In this document: positions 1 through 9,764 of the stretch, in pieces
How the letters are laid out: each line of letters begins with the position of its first letter
Position numbering within the stretch: position 1 is the first letter of the stretch
Assembly (NCBI RefSeq): GCF_000014225.1
Contig: NC_008228.1
Span: forward strand, 1,984,001 to 2,048,000
Length of the DNA stretch: 64,000 bases
Reading direction: 5' to 3'
DNA from: Paraglaciecola sp. T6c
GTDB taxonomy: Bacteria; Pseudomonadota; Gammaproteobacteria; Enterobacterales; Alteromonadaceae
Notes under the pieces: generated by a model
The model's input: the letters and a program-made list of their open reading frames with translations, nothing else
Database searches by the model: none
What the model was told of the DNA's origin: nothing
Position numbers and translations under genes: made by a program

Positions 1-696
1 GAGCTAGCGAAGAAGCAAGGTAAAACCCCGATCGTTGTAAAAGACGGCGCAGGTTTTTATGTTAATCGAATTTTAGCGCCATATATGAATGAATCTGCTG
101 AAATTCTATTGGCTGGTGAGCCCATTGAGCAGATAGATAAGGCGTTAGTCAAATTCGGTTTCCCTGTGGGACCCATCAAACTTTTAGATGAAGTGGGTAT
201 TGATGTTGGCACTAAAATAGGACCAATTTTGGTTGCTGAGTTCGGTGAGCGATTCCAGTCAGCGCCAGGTTTTGACAAATTATTGGCGGACGATCGAAAA
301 GGTAAGAAGAACAAGCGTGGTTTTTATAACTATGAAGGTAAAAAGCCTGGCAAAGAAGTCGATGAAAGCGTTTATGATCTACTTGGCATTACGCCTAATA
401 GCCGCTTGAGCGAGCATACTATTGCCGAACGTTGTGTGTTACTCATGCTTAATGAGGCCGCTATATGTCTTGACGAAGGTGTTGTGCGTAATCCTAGAGA
501 CGGTGACATAGGTGCGATATTTGGTATCGGCTTTCCACCATTCTTAGGCGGCCCGTTTAGATACATGGATACCTTAGGCATTAACCACGTTGTGGAACGA
601 TTAACGCATTATCAGCAGCAGTTCGGTGACAAGTTTGCGCCTGCTAAGCGCCTTTTAGACATGGCAGAAAGTAAGGATACGTTTTACCCGAAATAG
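1..696 (+). CDS. fadJ: FadJ, fatty acid oxidation complex alpha subunit (3' part)
   Basis: The reading frame is open from base 1, so only the C-terminal 231 residues are present. They form the end of the NAD-binding 3-hydroxyacyl-CoA dehydrogenase domain ([18 protein letters not shown]) and the two C-terminal 3HCDH domains ([18 protein letters not shown], then [15 protein letters not shown]). These motifs resemble E. coli FadJ more than FadB. FadJ is a cytoplasmic trifunctional beta-oxidation enzyme with enoyl-CoA hydratase and 3-hydroxyacyl-CoA dehydrogenase activity, working with the thiolase FadI. The start and any fadI lie left of the window. The gene is followed directly by a Rho-independent terminator, so it ends its transcription unit. 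The stop is TAG at 694-696. Confidence 0.93.
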   Translation, partial: ELAKKQGKTPIVVKDGAGFYVNRILAPYMNESAEILLAGEPIEQIDKALVKFGFPVGPIKLLDEVGIDVGTKIGPILVAEFGERFQSAPGFDKLLADDRKGKKNKRGFYNYEGKKPGKEVDESVYDLLGITPNSRLSEHTIAERCVLLMLNEAAICLDEGVVRNPRDGDIGAIFGIGFPPFLGGPFRYMDTLGINHVVERLTHYQQQFGDKFAPAKRLLDMAESKDTFYPK

Positions 697-725
697 TTAA
701 TGTGTATTTTAACTAGCCTTTGAAA

Positions 726-751
726 GCCGAGCGGATTAGCTCGGTTTTTTT
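726..751 (+). terminator. Rho-independent terminator of fadJ
   Basis: A 6-bp GC-rich stem, CCGAGC (727-732) pairing with GCTCGG (739-744), has a 6-nt loop and is followed by a run of seven T. It starts 30 bp after the fadJ stop. Confidence 0.85.
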
Positions 752-830
752 ACGCCTTATTTTACCAAATGACCAATTAGTTAACTCGGAGTGTTCCGAC
801 TCGTCATACCAACCTTAAATTACAGGCATA

Positions 831-857
831 AAAAAAGAGAGTTCCTCTCTCTTTTTT
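831..857 (-). terminator. Bidirectional terminator
   Basis: AAAAAAGAGAG (831-841) and CTCTCTTTTTT (847-857) form an 11-bp stem around a 5-nt loop, with A and T tracts on either side. It lies between fadJ (plus) and the convergent small gene ending at 895, and could stop transcription from both sides. Confidence 0.65.
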
Positions 858-894
858 TCTACTGAATAATAAAATTCAATTAGTATTTAGTCAT

Positions 895-1047
895 CTAGAA
901 TCTTACTGAACCTACTCTTATTGCTTTATTTTCTACCGTTGAAGTTATTGTTTTTGTCGCTTCAGGAGCTTTAGCGCTTTCAACAGATTGTGTTGCAACA
1001 GGAGCAGCGGTAGTAAGGGCTAGAGCAATTGCATAAGCTTTTAACAT
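895..1047 (-). CDS. Small secreted peptide, 50 aa, unknown function
   Basis: This is a complete ORF of 50 codons read on the minus strand from ATG at 1047 to TAG at 895. A good ribosome binding site (AAGAGGA) lies 7 bp before the ATG. The N-terminus MLKAYAIALALTTAAPVATQ looks like a signal peptide: one Lys, a short hydrophobic stretch and small residues before a likely cut. The mature part would be only about 30 residues, rich in Ser, Thr, Lys and Glu, without Cys. A terminator follows at 831-857. I do not recognise a family. It may be a small periplasmic protein of the type common in Alteromonadales. The ribosome binding site and terminator support it being real. Confidence 0.6.
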   Translation of the reverse strand: MLKAYAIALALTTAAPVATQSVESAKAPEATKTITSTVENKAIRVGSVRF

Positions 1048-1383
1048 TGGATATTCCTCTTTATATTTTTATTATTGACGTTTTGCTGACTATTATTTGT
1101 CAGTCGAAAGTATTAATGCTTATTGTGTGCCAATGTGCTCAAGGTAGAATTAATACACGATGAAATTACGTAGCGGGGAGGTTATCTATACGCGAGAAGG
1201 TAAAGATACTTTCAAAAACCGTATCGCAATATTTTGCGATCATTATATAGATCAAGATTCATAATTTTTAGCGAACAAGGAGAAGATGAATCAAATAGAG
1301 TTCTCCCCAAGCCATGTAGTATGGGGTTGTTAACGATAGCGTTTCAATTTTTTGGTGATGAAAACTAGGCAACGCTAGTGGCT
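1048..1383. other. Intergenic region with palindromes and a tiny ORF
   Basis: This 336-bp gap lies between two minus-strand genes. It contains CTGAC-N8-GTCAG (1085-1102), placed where the promoter of the 50-aa gene should be, and the inverted repeat ATCGCAA-TATT-TTGCGAT (1223-1240). On the plus strand an AAGGAG box precedes an ATG at 1286 that opens a 15-codon ORF (MNQIEFSPSHVVWGC, stop 1331-1333). No larger gene is present on either strand. Confidence 0.5.
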
Positions 1384-1410
1384 GAAAAAAGCTAAGGGGT
1401 ACCCTTAGCT
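1384..1410 (-). terminator. Terminator of the propeller-GGDEF-EAL gene
   Basis: AGCTAAGGG (390-398 of this kilobase) and CCCTTAGCT (402-410) form a 9-bp stem with a 3-nt loop. Read on the minus strand it is followed by six T (1384-1389). The stem overlaps the stop codon of the gene it ends. Confidence 0.8.
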
Positions 1411-4400
1411 ACCTTGCAATAATTTGTTTAGCTGGTGATTTTCTTTTAGTAACCGTTCGAAGCGTGAAGAGCTCAGAGGCTTGCTATAAAGATAGCCTTG
1501 TAGCATTTCACATTCATAGCGACGTAATATTGACATCTGTTCTTCGAGCTCTACACCCTCGGCAACAACTTTGAGGCCAAGATTGTGCGCTATGGTGATA
1601 ATAGCGGCAGTCATGTGCCGGTCAACGCTGCTGGTGGCAATGTCGTCAATAAAGGCTTTGTCTATTTTAAGGGTGTTAAGCGGGAATCGTTTTAGATAGG
1701 CCAGAGAAGAGTAGCCCGTACCGAAGTCATCAAGGGCTAAATGTATGCCTCTTTCACGCAAACGAGTCATCATGCGCAGAGCATTGTCAGGGTCTTGCAT
1801 CAATGTGCCTTCGGTAATTTCACACTCTAGATGCAATGGCGAAAGATCTGCTTTTTGCAAAATGCTCTCGATTTTCTCATCTAAATCCGGTAATTCAAAT
1901 TGACGCGCTGATATATTAACCGCCACGCGACCGGTGAAAATCCCCGCTTTAACCCAACGTTTGGTGTCTTCACAAGCTTTTCGTAATACCACTTCACCAA
2001 TATCGATGACTTGTCCAGTTTGCTCTGACAACGGGATGAACTGAGCCGGGCTCACAATGCCCTTCTCTGGATGTTCAAAGCGCACTAAGGCTTCCATACT
2101 AACCAATTTGCCGGTAGCGATGTCAATCTTAGGCTGATAATAAACGTTAAATAAATCTTCCTTTAAGCCGTGGCGTATCAAATTCTCTATTTGTAATTGG
2201 CGCACTGCATTTTGATTCATTTCACCGCTGAAAAATTGATATTTGTTACCGCCAGCGTTCTTGGCGAAATACATAGCAGTATCCGCATTTTTCAATAATT
2301 CCTGTGGTGAACTACCGTCTTCAGGATAAAACGCGATCCCAATACTGGCACCCAGCACAAATTCTTGATGATTGATTAAAAAAGGGCGGGCCAAGTCATC
2401 TAAAATGGATTGAGTGAAATGCGTCACACTGTGCACGTCAGTGTCTTTGTCGAGCAGTATACTAAATTCGTCGCCTCCAAGGCGGTAGCACGTTGCACTT
2501 TTACCGGCTAATTTCTGCAAACGCCGTGCTATTTGTTTAATCAATAAGTCGCCGGTCTGATGACCTAATGAGTCGTTAATTTTCTTAAAGTTGTCCATGT
2601 CTAAACATACCAACGCATGCTGGGTGCCACGGCGCACAATATTATTATGGCTCGCTTGAAAGAAAGAGCGGTTTGGTAAGTCGGTAAGGGGATCAGTATT
2701 GGCTAACTTAAGCAATTCTTTTTCGGTGCTTTTTCTAGGTGTAATATCAGAAAATACACCTACGTAATGGCTAATGCGGCCGTCCTCATCATTGATGGCA
2801 TCGATGTTCAATTCCATCTCATACTTCTCACCATTTATTCGTCTTGATTCGACCTCTCCGTTCCAATTGCCTTTTTGACGAAGGGATTTTTTTACTTCTT
2901 CGGTAAAAGCCCCAGGATATTGATGGAAGGTGAGATAACTTGCTAATGCTTGCTCTCGCGTTTCGCCAGTGTATTTACAATATGCCTTGTTGACAGAAAT
3001 GTATCTAAAGCTGGTATCTGCAATAAATACGCCGTCTGAAATGGTTTCAATGGAGCGTTTGAAAAGCTTTAATTGCTCTTCAGCTTCTTTCAGGTGGCTA
3101 ATATTTTTAAATGTACCCGTCATCCGAACAGGTTGATTATTGTTATCACGGCTAACAACCTTGCCTCGGTCAAGCACCCACAACCATTCACCTTTAAAGG
3201 TGCTTGCTCGGTATGTGACTTCAAAATGCTCGGTTTTATCTTGTAGGTGTTCGTTAAGCGCATCCTGAACCCGCTTCAGATCGTTCTGGTGGATATTAGC
3301 TTGGTAGGCACTGTTAACGCGAATATCATCTTGAGGAAAGTCCATGATCCCCCACGTGTTTGAGCGGAACACTTGACCTTGATATATATCCCAATCCCAT
3401 AATTCGTCACCGCTGCTCCATAATGTCAGTTTTAAACGCTCTTCACTTTCGGTTATTGCCAAGCGCGCCACACGCTTAGAGCGATATTGCTTAACCACCG
3501 CCAATATGCTGAACAACACTAATATGCAGTAAAAAATGAGGGCATTGCGATGTAACCATAGCGGTGGCTCGATGTTGACTGTCAACTTTCGGGACTTAGA
3601 CCATGGGTCCATGTTATGCCGGCTTTGAACCTCAAATTGATATCGGCCAAAGTCTAAGTTTGTAAAAGTCGCTTCTCGCGTACGCTTATCTGCATCCAGC
3701 CATTTATTAGAATAACCACCTAACTTATAACGATAAGAATACCCTTTAGCATCTAGCGGATTAAGTTGCCCAAAGGTTAAGCTAACGTGATTTGAGCTGT
3801 TAGAAAGTGTAAGTTGATCGGTAAGATAAATGGGCTTTCGTAACGGGCTGCCTACACTATGAACGTCGATTTTTCTATTGAATAATCCTAGGTGAGTAAT
3901 GATTGGGGGAATTGAAATATTGCTATTAGCAAGGTTGCTGCTTGAGGGCGGTCTGTTCTGAGTTATTTGGTCATGATCGAACAGGTTAAAACCTTGTGAG
4001 CCGCCAAATAAAATTTTCCTATCTGAAGTGACGAGTCCAGCGCCTTCATTGAAATCGTTAAAATTGAGTCTCTCAGGCGTTATTTGTTGGATGACCTGAG
4101 CAGATGAAATAGAAACTTCTTCGATTCCGCCTGCCATGGTAGTTAGCCAAATACTATCGTCTACTTTCAAAGCTTGTACTATTTGATTATCAGATAACCC
4201 AGAACTGACATTTATTTTTTGCGTAACTTGGAAAGTTTGCTTATCCAAAACAATAAGCCCGAACTCAAGAGACGCTAACCAAAACTGCTCGTCTGTTTCA
4301 ACCACGGCGCTAAAATTGTTGCTGGTAAGTAGCGGATCGTTCGACAGCTGATCAAGTTTTTGCGTTTTCATGTCAAAGAGCAGGAGTTCATTGTTTCCTC

Positions 4401-5922
4401 TTAACCATAACCGCTCTTCGCTATCTATGAATACTGGATCTAATGTCTTAAATGTTTTATTGCCTAGTTGTATGGTGTGGGCGCTAAAATCACTTGTATC
4501 TATCCATCTTAATTTATTATCAAGGGACTTTAGCCAAATCTTATTTTTAGAGTACAAAACCCTATAATAAAAGTTACCTTTAGATAGGGTTTTCAAGAGG
4601 CTTAATTCGCCATTATCGGCTTTCTCATAAATGTATATTCCTCCACTTGTTGCTAACCAAAGGCGATCTTTTTCGTCGATAGTCATGTCCCAAATACTGT
4701 ACTCAAAGTCTTCAAGCCAGGACGTAAATCGCTCCGTATCAGTGTTAAACTCGGATATGCCGCCAGCCTGAGTTGCAAGCCACACCAACCCCTTACTATC
4801 TAGCTTTATTGACCACACTACATCGCCAGCCAATGTATTCGTATTTGACGCAGTTGAGACATAATGACGAAAAAGTGCTGAGTCTTGATTGTATCGATAC
4901 ACCCCTCCGGTATGTGAACCAAGCCATAAGGTATCGTTACTATCACGAAACATACTGAGTAGGAATATACCAGCATCGCTTTGTGAGGGGAGCTTGGCTA
5001 AGCCACTATCTGGTGAAATATGCTTAGTAGTATCCTTTGTCTTACTTACAATTGTTAGACCAGCTGATGTACCGAGCCAGATATCTCCATCATTGCCTTG
5101 TTGGATGCTGCGTACTTCGTTTCCAAGAAGGCTTGGCGAGCTGTTCCCGTTGAAATGCAGTAGCTCTTGAGTTTCTTTATCCCACATATAGGCGCCAAGC
5201 TCGGTCGCAAACCAATAACTGTTTCCGAAATGCTTTACATCAAATAAATATTGAGCAGGAATAGTGATGTTAAGTGGGTTTTGAGCGTTTAAGTTATAGA
5301 GTGTATTTGACTCATTCTCTAGTAGATAAATGCCGTGTCCGTAGCTACCAATGATGCTAAAAGTATCTTCGACAAGTATAGCTTTAATTTCTGCAGGAAG
5401 TCGTTCCGAGGATACCTCTACTGGGGTGAAATCATTTGTCTGTTTAGAATACGTGTAAAGAGTCGATTCGTTAGCGACTAGCAATTTTCCAGTATTGGTG
5501 AGACTTAGGGTATTTATAATATTGTTATTTAAACTGCTATTTTGTTGGTTATAACGAGTGAAATCATCCGATAAAGGATTGTAGCGCGCCAGACCGTTTT
5601 GCGTGCCGATCCACAGTGCCCCGTCCTGATCTATTAACATGGTTCTCATAAAATCATGAGGTAATGATTTAACGTCATTTGGGTTATGCTGATAATTGAC
5701 AAATTCATAGCCATCGAAACGGCTCAAGCCGTTTGCAGTGGCAAACCACATAAAGCCGCGCTTATCTTCGATGATGTCGGTGATGGTATTTTGCGTTAAG
5801 CCGTCGGCTTTGGTGAGATTATCAAATGAAAATGTTTGAGCATGAGCGGCATTAAAAAAGCCAAAAGTAGCGCTTACGAGCCACAGACACCAAAAGATGG
5901 ATGGAATAGTTAAAGTACGCAA
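1405..5922 (-). CDS. Beta-propeller sensor with PAS, GGDEF and EAL domains
   Basis: A 1505-residue membrane c-di-GMP enzyme. Order: signal peptide (1-28, ending NAAHA), about 13 two-component-regulator-propeller repeats (motifs such as GFMWFATANGLSRFDGYEF and LWIGTQNGL), a Y_Y_Y domain (about 690-780), one membrane helix (about 788-808), two PAS/PAC units (about 830-1070), GGDEF (motif at 1149-1153) and EAL (MEALVRFEHP near 1276). The EAL domain keeps DDFGTGYSS, the KIDKAFID lysine and AEGVE, so phosphodiesterase activity looks possible. GGDEF is intact but the inhibitory RxxD site upstream of it is missing (GKSA there). The propeller should sit in the periplasm and sense an unknown ligand. 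It is monocistronic. A paralogue of the same design lies at 22155-26729. Confidence 0.92.
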   Translation of the reverse strand: MRTLTIPSIFWCLWLVSATFGFFNAAHAQTFSFDNLTKADGLTQNTITDIIEDKRGFMWFATANGLSRFDGYEFVNYQHNPNDVKSLPHDFMRTMLIDQDGALWIGTQNGLARYNPLSDDFTRYNQQNSSLNNNIINTLSLTNTGKLLVANESTLYTYSKQTNDFTPVEVSSERLPAEIKAILVEDTFSIIGSYGHGIYLLENESNTLYNLNAQNPLNITIPAQYLFDVKHFGNSYWFATELGAYMWDKETQELLHFNGNSSPSLLGNEVRSIQQGNDGDIWLGTSAGLTIVSKTKDTTKHISPDSGLAKLPSQSDAGIFLLSMFRDSNDTLWLGSHTGGVYRYNQDSALFRHYVSTASNTNTLAGDVVWSIKLDSKGLVWLATQAGGISEFNTDTERFTSWLEDFEYSIWDMTIDEKDRLWLATSGGIYIYEKADNGELSLLKTLSKGNFYYRVLYSKNKIWLKSLDNKLRWIDTSDFSAHTIQLGNKTFKTLDPVFIDSEERLWLRGNNELLLFDMKTQKLDQLSNDPLLTSNNFSAVVETDEQFWLASLEFGLIVLDKQTFQVTQKINVSSGLSDNQIVQALKVDDSIWLTTMAGGIEEVSISSAQVIQQITPERLNFNDFNEGAGLVTSDRKILFGGSQGFNLFDHDQITQNRPPSSSNLANSNISIPPIITHLGLFNRKIDVHSVGSPLRKPIYLTDQLTLSNSSNHVSLTFGQLNPLDAKGYSYRYKLGGYSNKWLDADKRTREATFTNLDFGRYQFEVQSRHNMDPWSKSRKLTVNIEPPLWLHRNALIFYCILVLFSILAVVKQYRSKRVARLAITESEERLKLTLWSSGDELWDWDIYQGQVFRSNTWGIMDFPQDDIRVNSAYQANIHQNDLKRVQDALNEHLQDKTEHFEVTYRASTFKGEWLWVLDRGKVVSRDNNNQPVRMTGTFKNISHLKEAEEQLKLFKRSIETISDGVFIADTSFRYISVNKAYCKYTGETREQALASYLTFHQYPGAFTEEVKKSLRQKGNWNGEVESRRINGEKYEMELNIDAINDEDGRISHYVGVFSDITPRKSTEKELLKLANTDPLTDLPNRSFFQASHNNIVRRGTQHALVCLDMDNFKKINDSLGHQTGDLLIKQIARRLQKLAGKSATCYRLGGDEFSILLDKDTDVHSVTHFTQSILDDLARPFLINHQEFVLGASIGIAFYPEDGSSPQELLKNADTAMYFAKNAGGNKYQFFSGEMNQNAVRQLQIENLIRHGLKEDLFNVYYQPKIDIATGKLVSMEALVRFEHPEKGIVSPAQFIPLSEQTGQVIDIGEVVLRKACEDTKRWVKAGIFTGRVAVNISARQFELPDLDEKIESILQKADLSPLHLECEITEGTLMQDPDNALRMMTRLRERGIHLALDDFGTGYSSLAYLKRFPLNTLKIDKAFIDDIATSSVDRHMTAAIITIAHNLGLKVVAEGVELEEQMSILRRYECEMLQGYLYSKPLSSSRFERLLKENHQLNKLLQGS

Positions 5923-6111
5923 TTAACACCTGTCAGCAGTTTTTCTGCTTTGTAATTATTAATATTTAGGAAACTATCCGTAGTACCCACGGCCTTAAAT
6001 ATGCCTAAAATATGGGGCCTTAACAAGTTTTAATCGTTACTTTTTAACGCTACAGCTAACTTTTACTAACAAGCAGTGAATTGTTCGGTCTATTAAAGAA
6101 ATATTAACGCT

Positions 6112-8949
6112 TTATTCTACTAACGGCGTGCGTTTTTTAAACTCCGAGACATCGTCAACTGGAGTCGTCAAAAGCTCATCGGCCGATATTGAATGCTTAG
6201 GGTCGCTGTACAGTATTAATTCACCCGTGTTTTTACCGATGATGAGACCGTTTACGAAGTTCATTAGATCCGAAAACTCGATGCATTCTAATTCATTTGC
6301 CGTGTCTCTATTTTGAGAAAAACGATAGTCTTGATTGCCTAATGCAGACCACAAACGTTGACTCTTGATACTTAGATTTGCATCTCTTTGACATAATTGC
6401 TTCATCACGCCATGTTTTATGTCACGCCAATTTTTCTGATAAGACAATAGATCTACTGTTAACTTTTTCAAAAAGTCTCGGATGACGGTAATGAGGTATT
6501 GCGCCGAATATTTAGGTGATTGCACATAGAATGCTATGCCGGGATGTTGGTTGAACGGCACATAACCACTCCCCACTAAATAACCCAATTGCGCTTGCTG
6601 GCGGGCAAAGTTAAAAAAGACAGGTGACACTAATTGTTCTAATAATATCGTCAACAATGTGTCTCGGCGCCCGGTATTGGGAGATTGGTAATAAATGACC
6701 ACAGCGGCATCCGGATGCTCACAGGGAAGGGCGTGAAGTAACGAATCTTGCTTTGATAAATCAAATACACTCCTCGATAGCTTTTTGTGCCCGCTATATA
6801 ATGCGTGTTTTTGATGTAATTTATCCGAGAACCGGTGTACGTGATTGATATCCCAGTTTCCAAAAATGAGAGATTCCATATATCTATCATTTAGCAATTG
6901 GCCTTTTACGGTGTGGACATGTTCAAGTGTTGTGCTCTCCATGGCAGCGACCATACTCAGTGGTGTATGGGTATTTTGCTGCATGAAAGCCGAGAGTCTG
7001 GCGAATAATCGGTTGATGGGTTTATTCAGTAAGTTGTTGTGTAGGCTCTGACATTGTTGTTGTTTAATCTGCTCAAAGTGTTTTTCAAAGTCTTCAAAAG
7101 AGTGTAATTGATCTATTAGCTCCTGATTAAAGGTCAGTTGCTTGGCGCTAAAGCCACTGGTATGCAAAGAAAAACCACATTGGTGTGAATACAAATGATA
7201 ATTAAGCCCTGCTACATTTGCTTGATAATAAGCTTGCTGGAAATGGTTATTGAGTAAGGCAATCCACAGTTTTCTAGATGCTGTCGCTTCAACCCCAGTG
7301 GTGGCTGCTTGGCAATCGAATGAGATATAGCAATCACCTCTTGGTAAACCAAATTGGGTATCTTGACCAAACCAGACATTGAAGTCCTCTGATGCAACTA
7401 TGTTTTGGGGTACAGAATACTTCTTTTCAGCTTGAATCAATGTATGCTCGAGGCTCAGAAATTGATTTTCTTCAGGTAACATTAAGAGCGAACTGCAACT
7501 CTCATTTTGCAATTTCTTTAGCAATTGAGGGGGCAGGGGAGACACTGCGTAAGGGGTGTTGTACCACTGGCTTATTTGGTTCGTTTGAGCATCAGGGGAA
7601 ACGACTTTAACGCGCATATTTGACGGCGTAAAAAAGCCCAGTATTTCGTCCACAATTGAAGGGTCGGCCTTATCGAGTATGTATTCTGAGGCAATAAGGT
7701 GTTCACAAGGGTAGAGAAATATTGCGCTGGATAAGCTAACAGCTTCATCAATCGGTTTTATGGCATCAGCAAATTGCCAGATTTGTTCCAGCAACGCTTT
7801 CTTTTCATCAAAGAAGCGCAGTTTGCTGTGCTGCCTAATATTCTCTAAGTATTGAAATAGCGTTTCTAACATGGAGTCAATGTTGGCTAACCCCAATTCT
7901 GTTAGTTGTAAGTTGACATTGAAGTCTCGAAAGTTACTGCCTTCGATACCACCACCGACACTAATATTGGTAGCGAATCCCTTTTCTTTAAAAAATCCAA
8001 GTAAGCCATTTGGGCCCTCATCAGCCAATAACTCGCTGATAATACTTAGCGGTTTAGTGCGATAATAATGGTGTACACATGGCAGTGCGAACGTGACGAT
8101 AAGCCTGCGAGCCGATTTTAGGGGGGTAATATCAATTCTAATACCCAACTGCTCGGGCAGGTAAAGTGCTGGTAAAGGGGGTCGCTTAGACGGTTTTCTA
8201 TTTTCCAGTTGTCCAAAATATTGCTCAATGAGCGTTAAACTCGTTTGATGACTAAATGGGCTGATGATGCACAATGCGATATTTTGAGAGACGTATTTAT
8301 CTTGATGCAGTGTTTTTAGACGCTGCCGCACTTCTTGTAAATTAAGTTCACCCAAGGTGGTTGCATTACCGACAGAAAATTGACTAAAAGGGTGGTCCGG
8401 GTTAGCCGTTTCCTTGTGCACCTCATATAGCCTGCGCAAATCGTCGTGTATTTTTAATGAAAACTCAGCATCAATCGCGCCGATTTCTTTTTCAATTGCC
8501 TCTGTTTCAAATAAAGGCGCTGTCAATAACTGACTGAAATGATCAAGTGCAGACGAGAGATGTTCACCGGTTACCGAAAAGTAATAGTGACTATATTCTG
8601 AGCCAGTGGCAGCGTTTACCGAGCCGCCATGTAAAGAAAGAAAAGTATCAAACGCATCTATCGTTTTATATTTTTTGTTGCCTTGAAACAGCATATGTTC
8701 CAACAAATGGCTCAAGCCTAAGCAATCAATAGGATCACTAAAATGACCATTGCCAACAGTAGCCGCTACGTTGCACACTTCACTGCTTGGGTCTTCGACG
8801 AATATCACTTTCAAGCCGTTCTCAAACTGAGAAAAGTGATAGTGACGATTATCGAGGCGATGAGTAAGCAAAAGACTAGATCCTGTTTTCATATATTGCG
8901 CTGAAATAGCATAACGCAAAAAACACTCAACTCTCGGATTTTCAAACAT
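6112..8949 (-). CDS. Insulinase-like M16 zinc metallopeptidase
   Basis: A 945-residue protein of the pitrilysin/insulysin type (M16A). The inverted zinc motif HLLEH is at residues 81-85 and the third ligand Glu162 (IDAEF) is 77 residues later, the spacing seen in insulin-degrading enzyme, so the N-terminal half should be active. The C-terminal half matches the inactive M16 domains. No signal peptide is seen, so it is probably cytosolic, cleaving peptides. A promoter-like TTAACA-17-TATAGC sits so near the first ATG that transcripts would start about there. The real start may therefore be Met20 (8892), because residues 1-19 look unconserved. It is divergent from sixA. Confidence 0.88.
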   Translation of the reverse strand: MFENPRVECFLRYAISAQYMKTGSSLLLTHRLDNRHYHFSQFENGLKVIFVEDPSSEVCNVAATVGNGHFSDPIDCLGLSHLLEHMLFQGNKKYKTIDAFDTFLSLHGGSVNAATGSEYSHYYFSVTGEHLSSALDHFSQLLTAPLFETEAIEKEIGAIDAEFSLKIHDDLRRLYEVHKETANPDHPFSQFSVGNATTLGELNLQEVRQRLKTLHQDKYVSQNIALCIISPFSHQTSLTLIEQYFGQLENRKPSKRPPLPALYLPEQLGIRIDITPLKSARRLIVTFALPCVHHYYRTKPLSIISELLADEGPNGLLGFFKEKGFATNISVGGGIEGSNFRDFNVNLQLTELGLANIDSMLETLFQYLENIRQHSKLRFFDEKKALLEQIWQFADAIKPIDEAVSLSSAIFLYPCEHLIASEYILDKADPSIVDEILGFFTPSNMRVKVVSPDAQTNQISQWYNTPYAVSPLPPQLLKKLQNESCSSLLMLPEENQFLSLEHTLIQAEKKYSVPQNIVASEDFNVWFGQDTQFGLPRGDCYISFDCQAATTGVEATASRKLWIALLNNHFQQAYYQANVAGLNYHLYSHQCGFSLHTSGFSAKQLTFNQELIDQLHSFEDFEKHFEQIKQQQCQSLHNNLLNKPINRLFARLSAFMQQNTHTPLSMVAAMESTTLEHVHTVKGQLLNDRYMESLIFGNWDINHVHRFSDKLHQKHALYSGHKKLSRSVFDLSKQDSLLHALPCEHPDAAVVIYYQSPNTGRRDTLLTILLEQLVSPVFFNFARQQAQLGYLVGSGYVPFNQHPGIAFYVQSPKYSAQYLITVIRDFLKKLTVDLLSYQKNWRDIKHGVMKQLCQRDANLSIKSQRLWSALGNQDYRFSQNRDTANELECIEFSDLMNFVNGLIIGKNTGELILYSDPKHSISADELLTTPVDDVSEFKKRTPLVE

Positions 8950-8955
8950 TTATTT

Positions 8956-8984
8956 GCTATATTAAGCGTAACAAAGTTTGTTAA
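8956..8984 (-). promoter_or_regulatory. Possible sigma70 promoter of the M16 peptidase gene
   Basis: Read on the minus strand: TTAACA (8984-8979), a 17-bp spacer, TATAGC (8961-8956). The start point would fall at or just after the annotated ATG, favouring a leaderless message or a downstream start at 8892. Confidence 0.4.
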
Positions 8985-9001
8985 CCATTCAGCAGTAATT
9001 T

Positions 9002-9475
9002 ATGCATATTATTATCATGCGTCATGGCGAAGCCGAGACTGCTCAATATGAAGACAGTTCCCGTGAATTAACGAGGTTTGGCCTAGAGCAGGCCAAGGCT
9101 GCAGGGCAATGGTTATTAGACCGCTGTGAGCCGTCAGGGATCGAGATGAGCCTTGTTAGCCCATTTATCCGAGCACGACAAACATTGGAAGCGGTCGGTG
9201 AAAAGATAACAGTCCATAGCCAAACTGTATCAAATGATATCACGCCTGACGGGAACATTTGGCTAACTCATGATTACATTGATTATTTACTCGAAGAGAA
9301 TAGGGTGAAACATTCGCTATTAATTGTGAGCCATATGCCGTTTGTGAGTTATTTTTTAGACGAGATAACAGGACAACAACATTCGTTATTTTTTGACACT
9401 TCGAGTATAGTTATGGTTGATTATCAACCAACCACACACTCAGGGACGGTGTTGGATATTTATCACCCATCTTGA
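9002..9475 (+). CDS. sixA: Phosphohistidine phosphatase SixA
   Basis: 157 residues, the usual length of SixA. The histidine phosphatase motif RHG is near the N-terminus (MHIIIMRHGEAE), followed by SPFIRARQTLEA and the second catalytic His in LLIVSHMPFVSY. The SixA family removes phosphate from His residues, in E. coli on the phosphotransfer domain of ArcB or on nitrogen-PTS NPr. The protein is cytoplasmic. It is divergent from the M16 peptidase with only 52 bp between start codons, and is followed after 69 bp by a small unknown gene in the same direction. No strong Shine-Dalgarno is visible. Confidence 0.9.
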   Translation: MHIIIMRHGEAETAQYEDSSRELTRFGLEQAKAAGQWLLDRCEPSGIEMSLVSPFIRARQTLEAVGEKITVHSQTVSNDITPDGNIWLTHDYIDYLLEENRVKHSLLIVSHMPFVSYFLDEITGQQHSLFFDTSSIVMVDYQPTTHSGTVLDIYHPS

Positions 9476-9544
9476 AGTTAAGGGATAAACTTTCACTATA
9501 GATTTGAGTATGAGAACCGATAACTCGTTAGAGGGGTTACATTC

Positions 9545-9736
9545 ATGCCAGGCAAAAATTTACCTGCCTACTTAAAGCAGGTACTTGAACATCATGTATC
9601 AAATGCACAACTGACTCATGACTCTGAGCTTCAGGGCATTTACGAGCGCCTGACAAACCTGAATACAAAAGTAGAGCTAGCAAAAGAGAAAATCCGTCAA
9701 AATAGACTGGCAAAAGATCCCCTTACCAAAATTTAA
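9545..9736 (+). CDS. Conserved-looking small helical protein, 63 aa
   Basis: The ATG at 9545 follows a GAGGGG box by 8 bp. The product (63 residues, MPGKNLPAYLKQ...) is charged, without Cys or membrane segments. It is probably two helices with a heptad-like pattern (IYERLTNLNTKVELAKEKIRQ). I do not recognise the family. It lies 69 bp after sixA on the same strand and may be co-transcribed with it. It converges on corB with 28 bp between stops and no evident hairpin. Confidence 0.6.
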   Translation: MPGKNLPAYLKQVLEHHVSNAQLTHDSELQGIYERLTNLNTKVELAKEKIRQNRLAKDPLTKI

Positions 9737-9764
9737 GGTTTCAATGGTGTTGGTATAATCTCAC

